DNA of 5,550 nt from Sphingomonadaceae bacterium (lineage in GTDB: Bacteria; Pseudomonadota; Alphaproteobacteria; Sphingomonadales; Sphingomonadaceae): contig RFSU01000154.1 of NCBI GenBank assembly GCA_009923795.1, positions 1 to 5,550 on the forward strand, given 5' to 3'. The position numbers and the translations under genes are program-made. The notes under the pieces are model-generated. The model was not told the origin of the DNA and did not search any database. It saw only the letters and a list, made by a program, of their open reading frames with translations. Below, in pieces: positions 1-5,550 of this stretch. Positions within the stretch are counted from its first letter, which is position 1, and every line of letters begins with the position of its first letter.

Positions 1-360
1 CTTGCGGTTGAATGGGCACCCGACGGCATCCGCGTCAACTGCCTTGCCCCAGGGCGTTTCCCGCATGAAGACCTGCCCGCGCATATGACCGCCCACCGCG
101 TCGGCGATCGCGGCGACAACACCATCCCCGCCCAGCGTGTTGGCGCGATCCGCGAGCTTGGCTGGATGGCAACCTTCATGTGTTCGCCCTACGCGGCCTA
201 TCTCACGGGGCATACGGTAGTGCTTGACGGCGCGAACTGGCTCCGGCGCTCGCTCGTCATGCCTGAGTTCGTGCCAATCCGTGATCAATTCGGCAAAGCG
301 GCGCGCGAAAGCGGTGCGGCACAGGCAGCTGTCGCCAAGACACGCGGGGACAAGGCGTGA
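1..360 (+). CDS. Short-chain dehydrogenase/reductase, C-terminal part (5' end outside window)
   Basis: Reading from base 1 in frame 1 gives 119 residues ending at TGA 358-360; the start lies upstream of the window. Visible SDR landmarks are the strand with VEWAPDGIRVNCLAPG (residues 3-18, the usual N-x-(I/L/V)-x-PG element after the catalytic helix) and the C-terminal nucleotide-fold strand CSPYAAYLTGHTVVLDGANW (61-80). The Rossmann glycine motif and the Ser-Tyr-Lys catalytic residues would be in the missing roughly 150 residues. About 39 residues follow the DGANW motif, a longer tail than in most classical SDRs. The family makes NAD(P)H-dependent alcohol/ketone or enoyl-CoA reductions in the cytosol. 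Beside an enoyl-CoA hydratase and acyl-CoA dehydrogenases, a role on a CoA thioester (3-hydroxyacyl-CoA dehydrogenase or dienoyl/enoyl-CoA reductase) is plausible but inferred. The family call is firm; the substrate is unknown. Its stop overlaps the next gene's start. Confidence 0.9.
   Translation, partial: LAVEWAPDGIRVNCLAPGRFPHEDLPAHMTAHRVGDRGDNTIPAQRVGAIRELGWMATFMCSPYAAYLTGHTVVLDGANWLRRSLVMPEFVPIRDQFGKAARESGAAQAAVAKTRGDKA
346..350 (+). promoter_or_regulatory. Ribosome binding site (GGGGA) supporting the GTG start at 357
   Basis: GGGGA lies 6 bases before GTG 357-359, inside the end of the SDR gene. It is a modest Shine-Dalgarno match. It supports the GTG start, which overlaps the SDR stop as GTGA and suggests translational coupling. 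Confidence 0.5.
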
Positions 361-1112
361 GCGAAGCCGATCTCGTTCTGCGATCTGACGCGGACGGCGT
401 CAGCACGCTCACCCTCAACCGTCCTGAAAAGCGCAACGCGGTCAACCGCGATCTGTTCCGCGCCTTTCGGACCCATGTGAAGGCGTTTGAGGATAATGGC
501 GCTGACATTGGCGTCATCGTCATTAAGGGCGCAGGCGATCATTTCTGTGCCGGACATGATCTGCAATCGGAGCCGCATCCCGATGCGCTCGGCTGGTTGC
601 GGCAGGAAATGCTGGTGCTTGAGCGGCTGACCAAGCTGCGCCAGCCTGTGATCGCTGCGGTGCGAGGAACTTGCTACACAGGCGGCCTTGAGTTTGCGCT
701 GACCGCTGACTTCATCGTCTGCGGCGAAAGCGCGCGTTTTGCCGATACGCATGGCAAATGGGGGCTTGTGCCGGGATGGGGCTTGTCTCAACGCCTTCCG
801 CGCCGTGTCGGCCAGGCCAAGGCGCTGGAGATGATGCTGACGTGCGAGCCCGTCACGGGTGCAGATGCGGCTCTGATCGGACTTGCCAACTTTTGCGTGC
901 CGGATGCCGAGCTGGACGCAAAGGTCGCGGCCCTATGTGTGACCATCCTTGGCAACAGTTGGCACAGCAATGCCGAAAACAAGCGCCTCGTCTATGACAC
1001 TGACGGGTTCCCGCTTGCCCAGGGCCTCAACCATGAACTGATGCGCAATGCGGGGTTCGACAAGGACGCCGCATTGCGCGGCGCGAAATTTGCCGCGAGG
1101 AATAAGGGCTGA
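357..1112 (+). CDS. Enoyl-CoA hydratase/isomerase (crotonase) family protein
   Basis: This 251-residue protein has the usual length of a crotonase. Such enzymes hydrate or isomerise enoyl-CoA thioesters in beta-oxidation-like routes. The N-terminal strand TLTLNRPEKRNAVN (17-30) is typical. The first oxyanion-hole segment is FCAGHDL (63-69). The second is GTCYTGGLE (104-112), in which Gly109 and Glu112 align with Gly141 and Glu144 of rat mitochondrial enoyl-CoA hydratase. The next conserved block is FADTHGKWGLVPGWGLSQRL (128-147). Here His132 falls where rat Glu164, the second acid/base residue, is expected, so hydratase activity may be altered. I recall ADTH variants in other bacterial members, which would make it a subfamily trait. 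The GTG start at 357 shares four bases with the SDR stop and gives an N-terminus that aligns well. The stop overlaps the next start by one base. Family assignment is secure; the exact reaction is not. Confidence 0.93.
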   Translation: MSEADLVLRSDADGVSTLTLNRPEKRNAVNRDLFRAFRTHVKAFEDNGADIGVIVIKGAGDHFCAGHDLQSEPHPDALGWLRQEMLVLERLTKLRQPVIAAVRGTCYTGGLEFALTADFIVCGESARFADTHGKWGLVPGWGLSQRLPRRVGQAKALEMMLTCEPVTGADAALIGLANFCVPDAELDAKVAALCVTILGNSWHSNAENKRLVYDTDGFPLAQGLNHELMRNAGFDKDAALRGAKFAARNKG

Positions 1113-2263
1113 TGGACATCAGCTTTTCCGCGCAAGAAACCCGCTTCCGGGAGGAATGCCGAGACTGGCTTCATGCCAATGTGCCATGCGAAAAGCGTCC
1201 GCTGGACCCGACCGAGGCGCTGCCGTTTGACAAGGCTTGGCAACGCACCCTTTATGATGCGGGTTGGGCCGGGATCAGCTGGCCAAAGGAATATGGCGGG
1301 CGCGGGCTCTCCCTCATCCAGCAAATCATCTGGCTGGAAGAATATGCCCGCGCCGGCGCACCCTGGATTGGCGCCAATTTTGTGGGCATCAATCACGGCG
1401 GCCCGACGTTGATCATGAATGCCAGCGAGGCACAAAAGAGCTTTCACTTGCCCCGCATCTTGAGGGCCGAAGAGATTTGGTGTCAGGGCTTTTCGGAACC
1501 GGGGGCAGGATCCGATCTGGCGGGCATCAAGACGCGCGGGCGGGTTGAGGGCGATGAACTTGTCATCAACGGTTCAAAAATCTGGACGAGCTTTGCCCAT
1601 GTCGCCGACTGGCAGGAACTCGTGCTGCGCACCGAAGAAGGCTCGCTCCGCCATAAGGGGCTGAGCTGGGTGATTTGCGACATGCACGCGCCGGGCATCA
1701 CCATCCGCCCGATCCGGCTGATGAGCGGTGAGGCTGAGCTTGCCCAAGTCTTTTACGACGATGTCCGCATCCCGCTAGCCAATGTTGTTGGCGGTCTGGG
1801 CGAAGGCTGGCGCGTCGCGATGTCGACGCTGAGCTTTGAACGTGGCACGGGCTTTATCGCTGATCAGGTCAAGCATGCCATAACGGTCGCACGGCTGATC
1901 GACGATGCGAGCGCGAGCGGTGCGATCAAGAATGACCAGATTGCGGGCGAACTCGCCCAGCTTCGTGCCGAGGTGGCCGCCCTGCGCGCCATGACCTATC
2001 GCAACATTTCCGAAGTCGTTCGCACCGGACAGCCTGGGCCGGAAGCGTCGGTGATCCGCCTCTTCACTTCTGAGCTGGGGCAACGAATCGACCGGCTCGC
2101 GGTGCGGCTCAAGGGCCAGGACATTCTCGATTTCAGCTATGGTGACCGGGACGACACTCAGGAATATCTGCGCCACTATGCCGCGACCATCGCGGGCGGA
2201 TCAGCGCAAATCCAGCGCGACATAATCGGCGAGCGGATGCTCGGCCTGCCGAAGAGCCGATAG
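1112..2263 (+). CDS. Acyl-CoA dehydrogenase, full-length subunit of a probable two-subunit enzyme
   Basis: This is a 383-residue FAD-dependent acyl-CoA dehydrogenase, the normal family length, catalysing alpha,beta-desaturation of an acyl-CoA. The N-terminal helical domain runs to about residue 120 (WPKEYGGRG, 57-65). The middle beta domain has the flavin-binding segment CQGFSEPGAGSDLAGIK (124-140) and KIWTSFA (156-162). The C-terminal helical domain ends with GGSAQIQRDIIGERMLGLP (362-380). Position 362, where medium-chain acyl-CoA dehydrogenase has catalytic Glu376, is glycine. Glu243 in SFERG aligns with the catalytic Glu254 of isovaleryl-CoA dehydrogenase, so it is the likely base. Start ATG 1112 overlaps the upstream TGA by one base, with GAGGAA at 1097-1102 nine bases before it. 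The next gene is a shorter homologue, the arrangement of actinobacterial heteromeric steroid and side-chain acyl-CoA dehydrogenases. The substrate is not predictable; a bulky cyclic acyl-CoA fits the neighbourhood. Confidence 0.95.
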   Translation: MDISFSAQETRFREECRDWLHANVPCEKRPLDPTEALPFDKAWQRTLYDAGWAGISWPKEYGGRGLSLIQQIIWLEEYARAGAPWIGANFVGINHGGPTLIMNASEAQKSFHLPRILRAEEIWCQGFSEPGAGSDLAGIKTRGRVEGDELVINGSKIWTSFAHVADWQELVLRTEEGSLRHKGLSWVICDMHAPGITIRPIRLMSGEAELAQVFYDDVRIPLANVVGGLGEGWRVAMSTLSFERGTGFIADQVKHAITVARLIDDASASGAIKNDQIAGELAQLRAEVAALRAMTYRNISEVVRTGQPGPEASVIRLFTSELGQRIDRLAVRLKGQDILDFSYGDRDDTQEYLRHYAATIAGGSAQIQRDIIGERMLGLPKSR

Positions 2264-2264
2264 C

Positions 2265-3152
2265 ATGGACCTGGCTCCCAATACCGATCAGATCGCTTAC
2301 CAGACCGCCACGGCGGACTGGTGCCGCGACAATATGCCGCTCGATCAGGCGCGCAATCGCCCTGCGGGTTTGTGGAAGCAGCTCGCCGAAATGGGCTGGA
2401 CCGGCATGACCTCCCCAGAAATGGGGCTGAATCATGCGACCGAGGCGCTGGTGTTTGCCGAGCTCGGTCGCTTCCTTGCGCCGGTCGGCTTGCTGTCCAC
2501 TGCGGTTGCCGCGCGCTGGGTCGGGGGAGATGCAAAAGTGGCTTTGGCAATTCCGGGCGACGGCAAGCTGCGGCTGTTTGATGCAGAGGACACGACCGCG
2601 GCATTGGGCATCTGGAACGGCAAGGCCGGGCTCACCATGGTCCCGGGAACCATCGAGCCACGGCCTGGGCTGGACCTGTCCGCGTCACTATCCGTCATCG
2701 ATCTCGACCTGATACCCAACCCACTGGAAGACCCGCGCGCAGTGCACCATCTGCAATTGCTCGCCGCTGCATATGCTGTGGGCTGCGCCGACGCCGCGCG
2801 CGATATGGCCGCCAGCTATGCCAAAATCCGCGAACAGTTTGAGCGCCCCATCGGCTGGTTTCAGGCGATCAAGCATATCTGTGCTGATACAGCTGTACGC
2901 TGTGCCGTGGCCCGCTCGCAGCTTTACTATGCCGCCTGTGCGCTGGATGCGGGCGACGCCGAGGCTGCCTTCCACATCGCTGCCGCCAAGCGCCTCGCTG
3001 ATCAGGCCGCGCTGGAGAATGCCCGCGCCAATATTCAGGTGCACGGCGGCATTGGCATGACCGATGACGCCACACCCCACCTCTGTCTGAAGCGCGCGCA
3101 TCTGCTGAGCTTCATCGCACCCGTAACCACCGCCGACCTGTTGAAGGGCTAA
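2265..3152 (+). CDS. Short acyl-CoA dehydrogenase-like subunit, probable partner of the upstream gene
   Basis: This 295-residue protein is about 80-90 residues shorter than a standard acyl-CoA dehydrogenase. The N-terminal helical domain is recognisable (LWKQLAEMGWTGMTSPE, 36-52; FAELGRFLAPVGL, 64-76). The middle beta domain is reduced to roughly residues 87-155 and lacks the flavin-binding SEPxxGSD block seen in the upstream protein. The C-terminal domain keeps REQFERPIGWFQAIKH (189-204), which contributes to the flavin site across the dimer interface, and QVHGGIGMTDDATPHLCLKR (258-277). I find no obvious catalytic glutamate. Many relatives read GGIGxTWEHDxHLYLKRA; here TWE is replaced by TDD. 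The protein therefore probably acts only with the product of the preceding gene, one base upstream, in an alpha2beta2 complex with half the usual FAD sites. That quaternary structure is inferred from known heteromeric homologues. GAAGAG at 2251-2256 is a weak ribosome binding site. Confidence 0.9.
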   Translation: MDLAPNTDQIAYQTATADWCRDNMPLDQARNRPAGLWKQLAEMGWTGMTSPEMGLNHATEALVFAELGRFLAPVGLLSTAVAARWVGGDAKVALAIPGDGKLRLFDAEDTTAALGIWNGKAGLTMVPGTIEPRPGLDLSASLSVIDLDLIPNPLEDPRAVHHLQLLAAAYAVGCADAARDMAASYAKIREQFERPIGWFQAIKHICADTAVRCAVARSQLYYAACALDAGDAEAAFHIAAAKRLADQAALENARANIQVHGGIGMTDDATPHLCLKRAHLLSFIAPVTTADLLKG

Positions 3153-3153
3153 T

Positions 3154-4304
3154 ATGGACCGACCAACCTATGAATTTGACTATCTACGCGATCCGCGCAT
3201 CGCTGCCCTCGGCCATGGCGCGTGGGAAGCATTGAAGCATGAGGCGCCTCCCGTTTTCTGGACTGAGACCAATGGCGGGCATTGGGGATCGAAGTGCTGC
3301 AGCATCCTGATCGATTTTCGAACAAAATCCTTTCCATCCCGCCCAATCTCGACGCGCCGAAGATGATCCCGATCATGCTCGATCCGCCGGAGCACCGCGC
3401 CTATCGTCAGTTGCTGCGGCCCTGGTTTGAATCAAAAGCCATCGAGCATCTCGAACCGCGCATTGCGGAATGGACCGAAGGACTGATCGCTACAATCAAG
3501 GACAAGGGCGAATGCGAATTTGTCAGAGAACTCGGCTCACGCCTGCCAATCAGCGTGTTCATGGAAATGTTCGGTTTTCCGCTGGAACGGTTCGAGGAGT
3601 TCCGCAGTCTGGTTGTGAACTTTTTCGATGTCAATCGTTCGGACGAGGAACGTGGTGGCTATGCCATGCAGATCATGGGGTTGATTGGTGAAGCAATCGC
3701 GCTGCGTCAGGCAGAGCCGGGGCCGGACGTCCTCTCCCAGCTTGTGCGCGCCGATTTCGAAGGCCGCAAGCTTGATCAGGGCGAACTGATGTCGATCGGC
3801 TTCCTGATGTTCCTCGCCGGTCTCGACACCGTCACCAACGCCATGACTTTTGGCATGCGGCATCTGGCGCATGATGAAGCGTTGCGCCAGCGGATGATTG
3901 ACGACCCGGACTGTATCCCGAAAGCCGTCGAGGAACTGATGCGCCGCTATGCCTTTGTCGCGACGCCGCGCTACATTGTGCAGGATACTGTGCTGGAGGG
4001 TGTCCCGTTAAAGGCCGGAGAATGCATCCTTGCGCCAACGATGATGGTCGGCTGGGATGCTGATCTGCAAAGCTGCCCCGAACAGGTCACGCTCGACCGC
4101 CCGACCTGCAAGCATGCCGGGTTCGGATCAGGCATCCACACTTGTCTCGGCATCCATCTGGCGCGGCTGGAGCTGGTGACCTTCTACCGCATCTGGTTCG
4201 CCCGGATCGGCCATTTCCACGAGGTCGACACTGGCGAGCCGGCGCACTTCCGCCCCGGATCAGTCATGACACTTGAAAGCCTGCAACTCGGCTGGACACT
4301 ATAG
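3154..4304 (+). pseudogene. Cytochrome P450, P450cam/CYP101-like, broken by a short internal deletion/frameshift
   Basis: The gene reads in frame 1 from ATG 3154 (one base after the upstream stop, GAAGGG at 3143-3148) as a P450 N-terminus ending NGGHW, the block found in P450cam. It continues in frame 3 from about 3288 (IEVLQHPDRFSN) to TAG 4302-4304. Numbering the downstream open frame from TTG 3282 (340 aa), it has DPPEHRAYR in helix C (34-42), the oxygen-activating AGLDT (179-183), ELMR as the ExxR motif (218-221) and the haem loop FGSGIHTCLG (281-290) with Cys288 as thiolate ligand. Resemblance to P450cam runs to the C-terminus, but Tyr96, the camphor contact, aligns with Pro26, so camphor is unlikely. 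An intact class I P450 would be about 390 aa and would need a ferredoxin and reductase, not seen here. Translation from TTG 3282 would lack the N-terminal strands. All later motifs are intact, so the lesion is recent or a sequence error. Confidence 0.85.
3283..3290 (+). other. Frame-break junction inside the P450 gene
   Basis: The tryptophan codon TGG at 3283-3285 is the last one in frame 1 that fits the P450 family; ATC at 3288-3290 is the first that fits in frame 3. P450cam has eight residues between the equivalent tryptophan and the helix resembling IEVLQHPDRFSN; here only two bases remain. The shortfall is 22 bases, which also matches the frame change (22 is 1 mod 3). Frame 1 then runs into a stop at 3364-3366. 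Frame 3 has a TGA at 3264-3266 just upstream. Confidence 0.75.
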
Positions 4305-4308
4305 GAGA
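4304..4308 (+). promoter_or_regulatory. Ribosome binding site (GGAGA) for the gene starting at 4315
   Basis: GGAGA begins on the last base of the P450 stop codon TAG and lies 6 bases before ATG 4315. It favours this start over an in-frame ATG at 4273 inside the P450 gene. It could allow independent initiation even though P450 translation is broken upstream. Confidence 0.75.
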
Positions 4309-4314
4309 CAAAGC

Positions 4315-4740
4315 ATGGACCAACGCCTTAACATGGTGATGAACCCGGTACGCGATATTGCTGCGATCCGCGCTTTCTATGAAGCCGGGCTGGGCTGGAG
4401 CATTTGGGGGCCGGAAATGCCGGGATCAGTCATGTACCGGCTGGGCACTTCCGTGCTGGTGTTCGTCAACCGCGACTATCTGGCGAAGGAGGCGGGAATT
4501 GATGTGGGGGAAACGGCGCGGATCATCAACGCGGTGTTCGTGAACTCCAAGGCAGAGGTAGACGCGCAAATGGCGAAGGCCGTGGCGGCAGGCGGCACCA
4601 TCACCAGCCCGGTGCGCGACCGCGATGGCGGGCTTTATTCGGGCTATTTCGCTGATCCCGAAGGCAATGGATGGGAAGTGGTGTGGAGCCCGCACATGCC
4701 AGTTGGTGCTGACGGTGGACTTACATTTGGAGGACAATGA
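4315..4740 (+). CDS. VOC-family protein (glyoxalase/bleomycin-resistance/dioxygenase fold)
   Basis: This small 141-residue cytosolic protein consists of a single vicinal-oxygen-chelate domain, that is, two beta-alpha-beta-beta-beta modules. The first module has VRDIAAIRAFYEAGLGW (12-28) and the strand SVLVFVNRDYL (46-56). The second has NAVFVNSKAEVDAQMAKAV (72-90) and the signature GGLYSGYFADPEGNGWEVVW (105-124), where Glu121 sits at the usual last metal-ligand position. The position where many family members carry the first-strand histidine ligand appears to be Met7, so metal binding may be altered or absent. Members include lyases, isomerases, dioxygenases and binding proteins; I cannot assign a reaction. 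Co-transcription with a P450 and an aldehyde dehydrogenase suggests a role with a pathway intermediate. It starts 10 bases after the P450 stop behind GGAGA and stops 2 bases before the aldehyde dehydrogenase. The start is well supported; an in-frame ATG at 4273 would add 14 residues unlike the family. Confidence 0.88.
   Translation: MDQRLNMVMNPVRDIAAIRAFYEAGLGWSIWGPEMPGSVMYRLGTSVLVFVNRDYLAKEAGIDVGETARIINAVFVNSKAEVDAQMAKAVAAGGTITSPVRDRDGGLYSGYFADPEGNGWEVVWSPHMPVGADGGLTFGGQ
4729..4733 (+). promoter_or_regulatory. Ribosome binding site (GGAGG) for the aldehyde dehydrogenase
   Basis: GGAGG, inside the last codons of the VOC gene, is the strongest Shine-Dalgarno match in the window. Two in-frame ATGs follow. 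ATG 4737 is only 3 bases away and overlaps the VOC stop; ATG 4743 is 9 bases away. The spacing favours 4743. Confidence 0.7.
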
Positions 4741-4742
4741 AC

Positions 4743-5550
4743 ATGACAATTACACCCCCCACAGTCTCACTCCATATCGGTGGCGAGCTGCGCGCCAGCG
4801 GCAGTGGTGGCACGCATGATCATTTGAACCCCGTCACCGGTAAGGTGCAGGCGACATTTCCGCTCGCCGGAGCCAAAGAGGTTGATGAGGCCGTGGCGCG
4901 TGCAGAAGCTGTTCGGGAGGATTGGCGACGCACCCCTCCCGAACAACGCCGCGCTATCCTGAACAAGCTTGCTGACCTGATCGACGCCAATCGCTCAGCC
5001 TTTGCCGAGGCCGCAGCTCTTGATGGCGGCACTCCTTTGATGATGGGCGAACGCGGGGTTGATACCTGTGTGGCCTGGACGCGATACTATGCGGGGTGGT
5101 GCGATAAGCTGTCAGGCGAGCTGATCTCCACCCATGATACGCGCGGCGAGCTGGCCTATACCGTGCCCGAACCCATTGGCATTGTCGGCATCATCATCAC
5201 CTGGAACGGACCGCTGATTTCGCTGGGCATGAAGGTTGGCCCCGCGCTTGCGGCGGGCAATTGCGTGATTGTGAAGCCCGCCGAGGTTACACCCTTCGCG
5301 CCTGAACTGTTCGCGCAACTGGTGAAGGAGGCGGGCGTGCCTGACGGCGTCTTCACCCTGATGCCGGGAACGGCAGAGGCAGGCGAAGCGCTGGTGCGGC
5401 ACAAGAAGGTAGAGCTGATCAGCTTTACCGGCGGGCCAATCACCGCGCGCAAGATCATGATGGCCTGCGCCGAAGCGATCAAGCCGAGCATCATGGAGCT
5501 GGGCGGCAAGTCTCCGCTGCTGGTGCTGGCCGATGCGGATCTGGACCTGG
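4743..5550 (+). CDS. Aldehyde dehydrogenase, N-terminal half (3' end outside window)
   Basis: The frame is open from ATG 4743 to the end of the window, giving 269 complete residues of an expected 480-500. The family oxidises aldehydes to carboxylic acids with NAD(P)+ in the cytosol. Landmarks are the N-terminal NPVTGKV (29-35), WRRTPPEQRRAILNKLADLI (61-80), EPIGIVGIIITWNGP (143-157) with Asn155 at the oxyanion-hole position, the cofactor-binding VKPAEVTPFAPEL (177-189) with Lys178, the glycine loop FTGGPITARKI (228-238) and MELGGKSP (251-258) with general base Glu252. The catalytic cysteine should fall about 34 residues further on, outside the window. TWNGP replaces the common PWNFP. It may oxidise an aldehyde made by P450 attack or a later step; that is inferred from position. 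An alternative start at 4737, in the same frame, would overlap the VOC stop by four bases. Confidence 0.93.
   Translation, partial: MTITPPTVSLHIGGELRASGSGGTHDHLNPVTGKVQATFPLAGAKEVDEAVARAEAVREDWRRTPPEQRRAILNKLADLIDANRSAFAEAAALDGGTPLMMGERGVDTCVAWTRYYAGWCDKLSGELISTHDTRGELAYTVPEPIGIVGIIITWNGPLISLGMKVGPALAAGNCVIVKPAEVTPFAPELFAQLVKEAGVPDGVFTLMPGTAEAGEALVRHKKVELISFTGGPITARKIMMACAEAIKPSIMELGGKSPLLVLADADLDL

Noticed and set aside
285..791. Long open frame on the minus strand
   Set aside because: It lies opposite the crotonase gene, shows no recognisable motif and is expected from GC-rich codon bias. The same holds for minus-strand frames at 992-1447, 1775-2176, 2176-2604, 2688-3101 and 3537-3872.
3276..3292. 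Programmed -1 ribosomal frameshift at TTGGGGA to join the two P450 frames
   Set aside because: The run is not a classical slippery heptamer, and a slip would still leave the protein about seven residues short of P450cam in this region. A deletion explains both frame and length.
3154..4304. Calling the P450 camphor 5-monooxygenase (camC)
   Set aside because: The overall likeness to P450cam is clear, but the Tyr96 camphor contact aligns with proline and no putidaredoxin genes are adjacent.
4273..4314. Upstream ATG 4273 as the start of the VOC gene
   Set aside because: The extra 14 residues are out-of-frame P450 coding sequence, and GGAGA sits correctly before ATG 4315.
4625..4819. Small plus-strand open frame spanning the VOC/aldehyde dehydrogenase junction
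   Set aside because: It is out of frame with two well-supported genes and has no ribosome binding site or family signal.
1..5550. Internal promoters, terminators, repeats, CRISPR or mobile elements
   Set aside because: Gaps between genes are at most 10 bases, and I saw no hairpin with a T-run, no direct repeat array and no transposase or terminal inverted repeat.

Overview
The window is a plus-strand stretch of a dense catabolic operon, cut at both ends. Its GC-rich sequence, the gene types and the style of the proteins suggest an alphaproteobacterium, most likely a sphingomonad (Novosphingobium, Sphingopyxis or Sphingobium type). This placement rests on family resemblance; no rRNA or marker gene is present.

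Layout, left to right: 1-360, the C-terminal part of a short-chain dehydrogenase/reductase (SDR); 357-1112, an enoyl-CoA hydratase/isomerase-family protein; 1112-2263, a full-length acyl-CoA dehydrogenase (383 aa); 2265-3152, a short acyl-CoA dehydrogenase-like partner (295 aa); 3154-4304, a cytochrome P450 of the P450cam/CYP101 type whose reading frame is broken near 3286; 4315-4740, a small vicinal-oxygen-chelate (glyoxalase/bleomycin-resistance fold) protein; 4743-5550, the N-terminal half of an aldehyde dehydrogenase. Adjacent genes overlap by 1 or 4 bases or are separated by 1 to 10 bases. There is no room for an internal promoter or terminator, and I see none, so one transcript from a promoter upstream of the window is likely. 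There is no RNA gene, CRISPR array, insertion sequence or gene-free stretch.

Read together, the genes suggest oxidative attack on a hydrophobic, probably alicyclic or terpenoid substrate. The P450 would hydroxylate it and the aldehyde dehydrogenase would oxidise a resulting aldehyde to an acid. After CoA activation by an enzyme not seen here, the paired acyl-CoA dehydrogenases, the hydratase and the SDR would carry out a beta-oxidation-like cycle. The substrate is not identified. The P450 needs a ferredoxin and a reductase, and neither is in the window.

The points most worth a second look are: the P450 lesion, whose size can be estimated as a loss of about 22 bases by comparison with P450cam; the pair of unequal acyl-CoA dehydrogenase genes, which lack the usual C-terminal catalytic glutamate and look like an alpha2beta2 enzyme; and the hydratase, which carries histidine where the second catalytic glutamate normally sits.
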